A stretch of DNA of 35,088 nucleotides from Kiritimatiellia bacterium (GTDB taxonomy: Bacteria > Verrucomicrobiota > Kiritimatiellia > RFP12 > JAAYLN01), in NCBI GenBank assembly GCA_028718445.1, contig JAQULY010000003.1, positions 1 to 35,088 of the forward strand, given 5' to 3'. The notes under the pieces are model-generated. The model was not told the DNA's origin. It saw only the letters and a list, made by a program, of their open reading frames with translations, and searched no databases. Positions 9,298 to 18,096 of this stretch are shown here, one piece after another; within the stretch, counting starts at the first letter, position 1; every line of letters starts with the position of its first letter. The position numbers and the translations under genes are program-made.

Positions 9298-10538
9298 GAC
9301 CGCTTCTCCCGCCGCTTTCGTGTGCCGCCCTTCCTCGCAGGAAGGGGAAGGGCGCAGTTCTCCGGAGACGATGTCCGTTGCGTCAAGTTCGCATGGTCAA
9401 ACGACGCGCGCACCTGTCCCGGCGTTTCCCCGAAGCGCGTTTTGAACAGGTGGTGCATCTGTTGCCGGTCCGTGAATCCGCTTTTGTAGCAGATCTCCTT
9501 AAGCGACCCTTCGCGCGAATCCTGCCGGAGGAGGTTCATCGCGCGGCGGAGCCGCAGCTCATCCAGGTATTGTCTTGGCGAGAGACCCAGTCCGCGCCGG
9601 AACATGCGTTCCAGCGTCCGTCGGCTCAGATGCCAGCAGGCCGCCACCTCCGCCATGCTCCGGATCTCGCCCAGGTGGTTTTCGACATGCTCGCAGATGT
9701 CCCGCAACGGTCTGGACGCCACTGCCAGAAGGTCTGTCGAGCGGCGTTGGACGACACCCAGCGACGGCACCAGCCAGTCGCCGTCCCCTGCCCGTTCTCC
9801 GTCCAGAAGCGACGCCAGCCGCCGCGCCGCCTCGTAACCCAGGCCCTCCCAGTTCACGGCGATGCTGGAGAGCGGCGGCGAGGTCTCCTCGCAAATGTTC
9901 GTTTCGTTGTCCGTCCCCAGCACCGCGACATCCGAGGGAACGCGCAGACCGTCCCGCCGACAGACCTCGAGGACTAACCCGGCTTGCGGGTCCGCGCAAC
10001 AGTAGACCGCCGCCGGCTTCGAAAGCCTTCCCAGCCACAGCGACAGCTCCTTGGTCTCCCGAGCCCACTGGCCGCCCCGCAGAAGGCTTCCCGGAAGGGC
10101 GTGGAAGGCGCACGGATGGCCGGCCTGTCTGAGACGCCGCGCGAACCCCTCGTGCCGCAGGCGGAAACCCCAGTGCCCGGCGATTCCCACATACCCGAAG
10201 CAGCTAAACCCCTGCTGTAGAAAATGCTCCGCGGCGATCTGGCCATCCCGTCGTTGGTCCACCCGGACGCGCGGGAAGGACTGCCGTTCGAATGCGGCCG
10301 AAATGTTCACCATAGGAACCCCTATGCCCTTTGCGGCCGCCAGCTCGGAACGGCGGTCCAGAAAGGCAATGACACCGTCAACCCTGACCTCGCTCAGCTC
10401 GCCCAGTTCCAGGGAACGGGCCGCGAGGAAATACGGCACGAACCAATCCGTGCGTTGCCGCGCAAAGCGCAACATGCCCCGCCGGATGAGCCCGTAGCGC
10501 GGAATCAACGTGGGGTAGCAAAGCACAACGGTCTTCAC
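9294..10538 (-). CDS. XylR-like transcriptional regulator (LacI-type sugar-binding domain plus AraC-type HTH)
   Basis: 414 aa, GTG start with GAGGG upstream; 'VRVDQRRDGQIAAEHFLQQGFSCFGYVG' (periplasmic-binding-like) and C-terminal AraC HTH 'MAEVAACWHLSRRTLERMFRRGLGLSPRQYLDELRLRRAMNLL'. Confidence 0.92.
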   Translation of the reverse strand: MKTVVLCYPTLIPRYGLIRRGMLRFARQRTDWFVPYFLAARSLELGELSEVRVDGVIAFLDRRSELAAAKGIGVPMVNISAAFERQSFPRVRVDQRRDGQIAAEHFLQQGFSCFGYVGIAGHWGFRLRHEGFARRLRQAGHPCAFHALPGSLLRGGQWARETKELSLWLGRLSKPAAVYCCADPQAGLVLEVCRRDGLRVPSDVAVLGTDNETNICEETSPPLSSIAVNWEGLGYEAARRLASLLDGERAGDGDWLVPSLGVVQRRSTDLLAVASRPLRDICEHVENHLGEIRSMAEVAACWHLSRRTLERMFRRGLGLSPRQYLDELRLRRAMNLLRQDSREGSLKEICYKSGFTDRQQMHHLFKTRFGETPGQVRASFDHANLTQRTSSPENCALPLPARKGGTRKRREKRS

Positions 10539-10548
10539 AGGGAAACCC

Positions 10549-10564
10549 TCAAAAGGCCTTTTGA
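10549..10564. promoter_or_regulatory. Perfect 16-bp palindrome TCAAAAGGCCTTTTGA in the leader of the XylR-like gene (candidate operator or attenuator)
   Basis: Read directly; ends 11 bp upstream of the GTG start and overlaps its GAGG Shine-Dalgarno. Confidence 0.5.
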
Positions 10565-10595
10565 CGCATTAAGATAATGGATTGTCGCAAATTCT

Positions 10596-10612
10596 ACAAT
10601 GGCCGTCATTGT
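10596..10612. promoter_or_regulatory. Inverted repeat ACAATG-N5-CATTGT in the divergent intergenic region (candidate operator)
   Basis: Read directly; overlaps the -35 of the candidate plus-strand promoter. Confidence 0.45.
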
Positions 10613-10637
10613 GCCCGGCAAGGCTTACCTCTAGACT
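10609..10637 (+). promoter_or_regulatory. Candidate sigma70-type promoter TTGTGC-N17-TAGACT for the beta-helix/rhamnosidase operon
   Basis: 17-nt spacing; ~75 bp upstream of ATG 10714; hexamers only partly match consensus. Confidence 0.35.
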
Positions 10638-10713
10638 ATGGCTTGATGAAAGGGCCGTTGCCGCGCGTCGCGGTTCAAAGGCCGTCCGGAAAAAAAACGC
10701 AAGAAGGTGCCAC

Positions 10714-12165
10714 ATGTACCGTATGCAGAGAAGACTGGTGTTCGCTGCCGCAATCCTGTTCGCCGCAGCGTCCGCGCGCGCCGCCGACTTCTACTTCCGG
10801 CCCCGCATGCACGGCACGTATGACGCCAAGAGCTGGGAGAACTCGGGCGGCATGTACCTGGACACCCCTCAGGATAAGTATGACAGCGTGGGAAACAAGC
10901 TGTTCCGGATCTGCGACAACTACTACGGCGATGGCGACGGCCCGCACAACTTCTACTTCGCCGAAGGAACCTACGACCTGAGTCTCGGACGCAACGGGGC
11001 TCAGTATAATGCCCTCGGTGTTTACAGCAACGCCGGCGGCACGGTCTCCACGCCCACTTTGTTCAGCGGCGGCTGGTACACGAACGCGCTCGGAGAATGG
11101 CTGCGCGACCCGACCAATCACCCCCCGATCATAGACTGCAAAAACGCCAGCCGGGCCTTCAGTTGCTTCGTGGACAACCTGGTTCTCGACGGTTTCCGTT
11201 TCGTTAACTCGAAGGGCGTCGTTTACCTCAGCGAGAAACCCGAACAGGAAAATAACAGCGACGTCGCGGGCGTGCTCACGATCGGCAGCAACATCACGGT
11301 CCGCAACTGCTGGTTCATGAACAACCAAACCAACACCGTCGGCGTTGGCCGCCAGATCGGTGTGGGACAGGGCTCGAAGCAAGGCACTTCCGGACCGCGG
11401 ACCGACCGCTCGCCGGCGCCGGACATCACTGTTGAGAGCTGCATCTTCTCCAACTGGACGCTTCGTACGGAGGGCTATACGACCCTGTTCCTCAACATCA
11501 CCAACCTGACCGTTCGGAACTGCTCGTTTCTGGACCTTGATATCGGTGGTGGAGGCAATTGCCTGAACATTTACGTATACAACTTCACGCTGGAGGACAG
11601 CGTGATCGAGGGCGGAGTCTACAGGGATTATTATGGCGCCATCGGTGAGCACGGGAACCCGCGCATAGAACGCTGCCGCATCCAGAACATTACCGGGGCC
11701 GATGCGATCAAAAACATATCGAGCGATAAATCGATCGAGGTCGTCAACTGCCTGATCACCGGCAATGCCCAGCGTGGGATTCACACGCACAACGGCAACA
11801 TCCGCATCGTCAACTGCACCGTCGTCGGCAACGCCCTTGGGGATGTATACGCCGGCTATTACGACGCGACCTGCATCAACTGCATCGTCAGCAACGCCAC
11901 TGACCGCGGTTTGGCCGGCAAGGTGAAAGCCACTTATTCCATGACGTATACTGGCGTCGCGGGCGATGGGAATATCGCATGGCATCCGACGTGGGAGCCG
12001 GGCACGTACCGGCTCGTGGCTGGGTCTGCCGGCTTGAACGCAGGCACCACGGCGGGGGCTCCGGCCACGGATATCGAGGGACTCTCGCGCCCGCAGGGCA
12101 AGGGCATCGACATGGGTTGCTACGAGCTCTTCGTGCCGAGCGGAACCGTCCTGCTCATCAACTGA
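10714..12165 (+). CDS. Secreted right-handed parallel beta-helix (pectate-lyase-superfamily-like) protein
   Basis: Start reset to ATG 10714 (AAGAAGG upstream), giving signal peptide 'MQRRLVFAAAILFAAASARAA'; repeated short beta-helix coils ('ITVRNCWFMNN', 'LTVRNCSFLDLD', 'IRIVNCTVVGNALGD'). Confidence 0.8.
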   Translation: MYRMQRRLVFAAAILFAAASARAADFYFRPRMHGTYDAKSWENSGGMYLDTPQDKYDSVGNKLFRICDNYYGDGDGPHNFYFAEGTYDLSLGRNGAQYNALGVYSNAGGTVSTPTLFSGGWYTNALGEWLRDPTNHPPIIDCKNASRAFSCFVDNLVLDGFRFVNSKGVVYLSEKPEQENNSDVAGVLTIGSNITVRNCWFMNNQTNTVGVGRQIGVGQGSKQGTSGPRTDRSPAPDITVESCIFSNWTLRTEGYTTLFLNITNLTVRNCSFLDLDIGGGGNCLNIYVYNFTLEDSVIEGGVYRDYYGAIGEHGNPRIERCRIQNITGADAIKNISSDKSIEVVNCLITGNAQRGIHTHNGNIRIVNCTVVGNALGDVYAGYYDATCINCIVSNATDRGLAGKVKATYSMTYTGVAGDGNIAWHPTWEPGTYRLVAGSAGLNAGTTAGAPATDIEGLSRPQGKGIDMGCYELFVPSGTVLLIN

Positions 12166-12170
12166 GATAT

Positions 12171-14321
12171 ATGCTGGAAAACATCACCGCACTACCCCCG
12201 ACCGGATTGCTCTGCGACCTGCTGGAATTCCCGGAGCGGACGCGATTGACCAACCCGTGCCCGAACTTCGGGTGGGTGGTGCGCGATGCGGCGCCCAATG
12301 CTCGCGCGACGGCCTACCGGATTCTCGTGGCAACCCGCGCCGACCTGCTGCGACGGGAGACAGGCGACCTGTGGGATTCCGGGCGGGTCGCCTCACCGGC
12401 GAATCGGCGGAGGTTCGCGGCCTCTCTCAACGTGCCGTATGACGGCAGGCCGCTGCGGTCCAACCGCACCTATCACTGGCAGGTGCGCACTTGGAACCAC
12501 CGAGGCGAGATCAGTCCATGGTCCATGCCGCAGAGGTTCCGCACGGGGCGGTTGGCGACAACCGCCGTCACGGCTGGATACCTGCCGGAACAACACTGCT
12601 TCACGCCGCTCGAAGTGGTGGCCGTGGCGCCCGGCCACACGTTCATTGACTTCGGCAAGGCCGCGTTCGGCACCATCGAGATCGTCCTGACCTGCCGCAA
12701 AGCGGGAACGGTGGAGGTTCATCTGGGCGAGGTTCTCAGCGGCCCGCATGCGCTGAACCGCGAACCGGGCGGTTCGCGGCGCTACCGGATGGTCCCCGTC
12801 CGCGTCGCGGCAGGCACACGGACCTACCGGGTCGCGCTTCCCAAGGATGCGCGCAACACCGGCCCCAGCGCCGTGCGCATTCCGGCTCGCCTGGGTGTCG
12901 TCATGCCGTTTCGCTACGCCGAGATCGTGGGCCGCCACCGCCTCCCGCGGCCCGATGAGGTCCGTCAGATCGCTCTGACATATCCCTTCAACGACCGGGC
13001 GGCGTCATTCGGTTCCTCCTGCCAGGTCTTGAACGATGTCTGGGACCTATGCCACCACACGATCAAGGCCACCAGTTTCGCCGGACTGTACGTCGACGGT
13101 GATCGCGAGCGCATCCCCTATGAGGCGGACGCCTACATCAACCAGCTCGGTCACTACGGCTGTGACCGCGAGTTCTCGCTGGCCCGCCGGACGCACGAGT
13201 ACCTGATCACGCACCCGAACTGGCCCACCGAATGGCTGATGTTCTCCGTGTTGCTGGCCTGGGCCGATTATGAATACACGGGCGACCTTCGTTCGCTCGC
13301 TCGCTTCTACCCGGATCTGCAGGCGAAAACGCTCACGGCCCTGGCCCGACCCGATGGCCTGATCAGCGTGGCCGAGCATCCGCCGACAGCCGAGTTGCTC
13401 GCGGACCTGCACTACACGCTGGAAACTCCGATCCGTGACATCGTCGACTGGCCCCCTTGCGAACGCGACGGCTATGAGTTGGTCGCCGTGAACACGGTCG
13501 TCAACGCACTGCACTACCGCGCCCTCACATGTATGCGCCACATCGCCCTCGTCCTGGGCAAGCGGAACGACGCGCGCCGCTATGCAGCGAGACGCGCACG
13601 TGTCCGCGCCGCCATCCTGTCAAAGCTGGTGGACAAGTCACGACGGCTGTTTGTGGACGGGCTTGGCAGCGTGCACAGTTCGTTGCACGCCAGTCTGTTC
13701 CCGCTGGCCTTCGGACTCGTGCCTGCGGCGATGCGCCCTGACGTGCTGGCCTTTATCCGAAGCCGGGGCATGGCGTGCAGCGTCTACGGAGCCCAGTTCC
13801 TGTTGGAGGGACTGTACGAAGCCGGTGAAGCCGACTATGCCCTGTCGCTCCTGACCGCACGTACCGAACGCAGTTGGAGCCACATGATCTATGAGGTGGG
13901 TTCGACGATCGCCTTGGAGGCGTGGGACAATCGCTTCAAGCCGAATCAGGACTGGAACCACCCCTGGGGCGCCGCTCCGGCGAACATTATTCCGCGCTAC
14001 CTGATGGGTGTGCGACCGCTCGAGCCCGGGTTTGGGCGCATCCTCATCCATCCCCAGCCGGGATCTCTCGACCACGCCACGATGACCGTGCCCACCATTC
14101 GCGGCCCGGTGTGTGTCGGCTTCCGCCAGGAGCCGGGACGCGCTTTTCACATGGAGGTAGACCTTCCCGCCAACACCGTGGCGCGAGTCCTATTGCCACG
14201 CCTGAGGGCGGGTAAGAAGGCCGTGCGCTTCGATGACCGCGCCGTCCGTGCGGCAACGGCCGGTCGCTGCCTGGCCATCGATCCGGTTGGATCAGGCCGG
14301 CATCGCTTCGAGGTTTCATGA
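12171..14321 (+). CDS. Alpha-L-rhamnosidase (GH78-like), apparently cytoplasmic
   Basis: 716 aa from ATG 12171, 5 nt after the upstream stop; 'FGWVV...ATAYRILVATRADLL...LWDSGRV', 'RTYHWQVRTWNHRGEISPWS', 'DGDRERIPYEADAYINQLGHYGCDREFSLARRT'. Confidence 0.88.
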   Translation: MLENITALPPTGLLCDLLEFPERTRLTNPCPNFGWVVRDAAPNARATAYRILVATRADLLRRETGDLWDSGRVASPANRRRFAASLNVPYDGRPLRSNRTYHWQVRTWNHRGEISPWSMPQRFRTGRLATTAVTAGYLPEQHCFTPLEVVAVAPGHTFIDFGKAAFGTIEIVLTCRKAGTVEVHLGEVLSGPHALNREPGGSRRYRMVPVRVAAGTRTYRVALPKDARNTGPSAVRIPARLGVVMPFRYAEIVGRHRLPRPDEVRQIALTYPFNDRAASFGSSCQVLNDVWDLCHHTIKATSFAGLYVDGDRERIPYEADAYINQLGHYGCDREFSLARRTHEYLITHPNWPTEWLMFSVLLAWADYEYTGDLRSLARFYPDLQAKTLTALARPDGLISVAEHPPTAELLADLHYTLETPIRDIVDWPPCERDGYELVAVNTVVNALHYRALTCMRHIALVLGKRNDARRYAARRARVRAAILSKLVDKSRRLFVDGLGSVHSSLHASLFPLAFGLVPAAMRPDVLAFIRSRGMACSVYGAQFLLEGLYEAGEADYALSLLTARTERSWSHMIYEVGSTIALEAWDNRFKPNQDWNHPWGAAPANIIPRYLMGVRPLEPGFGRILIHPQPGSLDHATMTVPTIRGPVCVGFRQEPGRAFHMEVDLPANTVARVLLPRLRAGKKAVRFDDRAVRAATAGRCLAIDPVGSGRHRFEVS

Positions 14322-14455
14322 ACGCCCGCCCTGCCAGGTTCAGACTAGAATCTAGAATATTCAGGTTCAACCACGACAACCGCCCGACCGCCATCGCCGT
14401 CTCTGGCTGTGACGACTTCACCTGCGACAATGACGCCTTCGGCCGCTTCGCGTGA
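14318..14455 (+). CDS. Hypothetical 45-aa micro-ORF overlapping the rhamnosidase stop (ATGA)
   Basis: ATG at 14318 overlaps TGA at 14319-14321; reads MNARPARFRLESRIFRFNHDNRPTAIAVSGCDDFTCDNDAFGRFA*. Confidence 0.25.
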   Translation: MNARPARFRLESRIFRFNHDNRPTAIAVSGCDDFTCDNDAFGRFA

Positions 14456-14651
14456 TCGGCCGCGCCCGGTGACAGCCGGAAGGCGACAACAATCAACAAC
14501 GGCCTTGCGTCGGTTGGGACTGTGTGATAGAGGCAGGGCATCGCAAGGCGAACTGTGCACCTGGCGGGACGAGCGAAGGTGACTGTGTCGCGATCCACAC
14601 GTATGCGCTGGTGGACAACCACAGGCTCGTTTCAATATTGAGTGTCAAGAC

Positions 14652-15515
14652 GTGATCCTGCTGCTCCTGACATCCTTGGTATGGGCGTTTTCTTTCGGAC
14701 TGATCGGCAACCGTCTGGCCGGGCTGGATCCGGCCGTCGTGGCCGTGGTGCGCCTGTCGCTCTCGCTGCTGTTCTTCGCCCCCTGCGCCTGCCGCGCGGG
14801 CATCGGTATGGCGACGGCCGTGCGGCTGTTGCTGCTGGGTGGCGTGGAGTTCGGCTTGATGTACGTGTTCTACACCTCCGCCTTCACTTGCCTGCCGTCG
14901 CACCTGGTGGCGCTGTTCACCGTTACCACGCCCTTCTATGTGGCGCTGCTGGCCAACCTGGGCGCCCCGCGGCGCGCCGCGCGTCCGCTGCTGGCCGCCG
15001 GTCTGGCGGTGGCAGGCGCGGCGATCGTGCGCCGGCAAACGCTCGACGCCACACATCTCTGGACCGGTTTCGCCTTGGTGCAGGCCTCGAACCTCTGCTT
15101 CGCGGCAGGACAGCTCGGTTACCGCCGTCTCATGCTCCATACCGGCGAGTTGCGCAACGCGCCCGCCATGGCCTGGATGTATGCTGGCGGAGTCATGGCG
15201 GCGCTGCCGTTCGCCGTCATCGGCTGGCGCGCCCACGGTTTCGCGCCGGACTGGCCACAGTTGGCCGTGCTGGGCTATCTGGGCATCGTCGCCTCGGGAA
15301 TCTGCTTCTGGCTCTGGAACAGCGGCGCCCGCCGCGCTCATTCCGCCACGCTGGCCGTCATGAACAACGCCAAGATACCGCTGGGCGTGGCGGCGTCGCT
15401 GCTGGTGTTCAGGGAGCCCACCGACCTGAGGCGCCTGGTCGCCGCCGCCGTGCTGATGGCCGTGGCCGTGGCGCTGTGCGAGCTGCCGTTTGCCACGCTC
15501 CGCCCAAACCGCTAG
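14652..15515 (+). CDS. EamA/DMT-family transporter
   Basis: 287 aa, multiple hydrophobic helices in two EamA-like repeats ('LLLLTSLVWAFSFGLIGNRLAGLDP...', 'YLGIVASGICFWLWNSGARR'). Confidence 0.88.
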   Translation: MILLLLTSLVWAFSFGLIGNRLAGLDPAVVAVVRLSLSLLFFAPCACRAGIGMATAVRLLLLGGVEFGLMYVFYTSAFTCLPSHLVALFTVTTPFYVALLANLGAPRRAARPLLAAGLAVAGAAIVRRQTLDATHLWTGFALVQASNLCFAAGQLGYRRLMLHTGELRNAPAMAWMYAGGVMAALPFAVIGWRAHGFAPDWPQLAVLGYLGIVASGICFWLWNSGARRAHSATLAVMNNAKIPLGVAASLLVFREPTDLRRLVAAAVLMAVAVALCELPFATLRPNR

Positions 15516-15555
15516 AATCCCGACGAACTGTGTTCAGCGCTTCCCGGAGGAAAGC

Positions 15556-16878
15556 ATGGCGGGCATTTTCAAGGCATACGACATACGCGGCATCTACGGC
15601 CGGGATCTGACCGACGATCTGGCCGAAAGGATCGGCCGCGCCTACGCCACCTTCACCGGCGCCAAGCGCGTGGTGGTCGGCCGCGACGTTCGTCCCCACT
15701 CCACGCCGTTGTTCGCGGCACTGACACGCGGTCTAACCGCACAGGGCGTCGCCGTCATTGACATCGGGTCGTGTTCCACCCCCATGTCCTACTTTGCCAA
15801 CGGCCATCTCGGCGCCGACGGCAGCATCATGATCACCGCCTCGCACAATCCCGGCGAGTGGAACGGTTTCAAGCTCTGCCGCGCGGCGGCCGTGCCGATC
15901 AGCGGCGCCACCGGCATTGCCGACATCGAGCGCATCGTCACCGCCGGACACTTCGCGCCACAGGCAGCCCAAGCCGGCCGCGTCACCACGCATGACATTC
16001 TGCCGGCCTATGCCGCCCATGTGGCGGGCTTCGCCCATGCCGCCGGCAAGCCGCGCGTGGCTGCGGACATGGCCAACGGCATGGGCATCTGGGAGGCCCG
16101 CACACTGGCACCGCTGTTGGATCTGGATGTGCTCTACGGCGAACCGGACGGCCGCTTCCCCAATCACGAGGCCAATCCCCTCAATACCGCCACGCTCGCA
16201 GACCTCCAGGCGAAGGTGCGCGGCGGAAAATACGCCTTCGGCGTCAGTTTTGACGGCGATGCCGACCGCGCCGGTTTCGTGGACGAGCGCGGCGTGATCG
16301 TGCCGATGGATTTCGTTACGGCCCTGATCGCGCAGGACCTGCTGGGCGCGCGCAAGGGCGTGATCTTCTATGACCTGCGCAGCAGCCGGGTGGTTCCCGA
16401 GACCATCGCCGCCGCCGGCGGCACCCCCATGATGAGCCGTGTCGGCCATGCCTTCATCAAGCAACAGATGCGCGAGCACGACGCGCTGTTTGCTGGCGAA
16501 CTGAGCGGCCACTACTACTTCCGCGACAACTTCACCGCCGAGAGCTCGGCCATGGCCGTCCTCTGCCTCGCCAACATCGTCAGCCGCGCCGGCCGGCCGC
16601 TGTCCGCGCTGGTCGCGCCGTTGCGCAAGTACCATCAGAGCGGCGAGATCAACACCCACGTGCAGCGCGACCCGCAAGCAATCCTGGCGCTCATCAGGCA
16701 GAAGTACGCCGCGGGCCAGTTGAGCGAACTCGATGGCGTCAGCGTTGCCTTTCCCGACTGGTGGTTCAACGTGCGCTGCTCCAACACCGAACCGCTGGTG
16801 CGCCTCAACCTGGAGGCGCGCACAGCCGCACTGATGTCGGCCAAGCGCGACGAAGTCCTCGCTCTGATCCGCGCGTGA
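15556..16878 (+). CDS. Phosphomannomutase/phosphoglucomutase
   Basis: 440 aa from ATG 15556 (CGGAGG upstream); 'FKAYDIRGIYG', catalytic 'ITASHNPGEWNGFK', metal loop 'DGDADRAGFVDE', 'GELSGHYYFRDNF'. Confidence 0.95.
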   Translation: MAGIFKAYDIRGIYGRDLTDDLAERIGRAYATFTGAKRVVVGRDVRPHSTPLFAALTRGLTAQGVAVIDIGSCSTPMSYFANGHLGADGSIMITASHNPGEWNGFKLCRAAAVPISGATGIADIERIVTAGHFAPQAAQAGRVTTHDILPAYAAHVAGFAHAAGKPRVAADMANGMGIWEARTLAPLLDLDVLYGEPDGRFPNHEANPLNTATLADLQAKVRGGKYAFGVSFDGDADRAGFVDERGVIVPMDFVTALIAQDLLGARKGVIFYDLRSSRVVPETIAAAGGTPMMSRVGHAFIKQQMREHDALFAGELSGHYYFRDNFTAESSAMAVLCLANIVSRAGRPLSALVAPLRKYHQSGEINTHVQRDPQAILALIRQKYAAGQLSELDGVSVAFPDWWFNVRCSNTEPLVRLNLEARTAALMSAKRDEVLALIRA

Positions 16879-16902
16879 CGCGGCACACCCCTGGAACGCA
16901 CG

Positions 16903-18084
16903 ATGCACAATCACGACACCTACGACGCCACGCTGGCCGCCTTCCGCCGCTGCTACGGACGCGCGCCGGAGGTCGTGGCCTACGCCCCCGGCCGTGTCGA
17001 GGTACTCGGCAACCATACCGACTACAACGAGGGTTACGTGCTGTCGGCGGCCATAGACAGCGGCACCTTCTTCGCCGTCGCGCGGACAGACGCCCCTGAC
17101 TGCCGCCTGACGGCCGGCGACCTGATGCGCGAAGTGCGCTTCCCCGTGGACCGCCCCGAGCCCCGCCGCGACGACGGCTGGGCCAACTACTGCCTGGGCG
17201 TGCTCGCCGGGCTGCGCCGCCATGACGCCGTGCGGAGCGGTTTTGACGCGCTGTTCCTGGGAAACATACCGCTGGGCAGCGGCCTGTCGAGTTCCGCGGC
17301 GCTGGAGGTCTCCACCGGACTGGCCCTGGCGCGCCTGTACGAGATCGAGATTGACGCGCTGTCGCTGGCCAGGATCGGCCAACGGGCCGAGCATCTGTAT
17401 GCCGGCGTGAAATGCGGCCTGCTGGACCAGATTTCCGTCCTGTTCGGAAGGCAGGACATGCTGGTGCACACTGACTTCCGGACGCTCGACGTGCGCACCG
17501 TCCCGTTGGGTCGCGAGATCGCGCTGCTGATCTGCAACACCCACGTCAAACATGCCCTGGTGGACGGCGAGTACAACCGGCGCCGAGCCGACTGCGAGCT
17601 GGCGGCGGCGCACTTCAGCCGCGTGCTGCCACACCCCGTCACCGCCCTGCGCGATGTCACCTGGACCGAGTGGGAGCAGCAGCGCCAGGGACTCGATGAG
17701 CGCGCGGCGCGCCGCGCCGCACACATTATCGGCGAGAACGAACGCGTGCTCGAAGGCGTCCACTGCCTGGCCGCGCGCGACCTGGCGGGTTTCGGCCAAC
17801 TGATGTTCGCCTCCCACGACAGCTCGCGTAACTACTTCGAGAACTCCACGCCCGAGCTTGACCACCTGGTGGACGCCGCGCGCGGCATCCCGGGCGTGTT
17901 GGGCGCGCGACTGACCGGCGGAGGGTTCGGCGGCAGCGTGGCGGCGCTGACGCGGCTCGATGCCGCCGCGGCCGCCGGCCAGGCGCTGGCCGCCGCCTAT
18001 GCCGCACGCTTCGGCGACCCCTGCGAGGTGCGGACCATCTGCCCGAGCGACGGCGCGCGCATCGTCATGCCCGCGCGCCAATAA
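16903..18084 (+). CDS. galK: Galactokinase
   Basis: 393 aa; 'APGRVEVLGNHTDYNEGYVL', GHMP motif 'IPLGSGLSSSAALEVS', 'ARLTGGGFGGSVAAL'. Confidence 0.92.
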   Translation: MHNHDTYDATLAAFRRCYGRAPEVVAYAPGRVEVLGNHTDYNEGYVLSAAIDSGTFFAVARTDAPDCRLTAGDLMREVRFPVDRPEPRRDDGWANYCLGVLAGLRRHDAVRSGFDALFLGNIPLGSGLSSSAALEVSTGLALARLYEIEIDALSLARIGQRAEHLYAGVKCGLLDQISVLFGRQDMLVHTDFRTLDVRTVPLGREIALLICNTHVKHALVDGEYNRRRADCELAAAHFSRVLPHPVTALRDVTWTEWEQQRQGLDERAARRAAHIIGENERVLEGVHCLAARDLAGFGQLMFASHDSSRNYFENSTPELDHLVDAARGIPGVLGARLTGGGFGGSVAALTRLDAAAAAGQALAAAYAARFGDPCEVRTICPSDGARIVMPARQ

Positions 18085-18096
18085 CTGCTGACTGCC

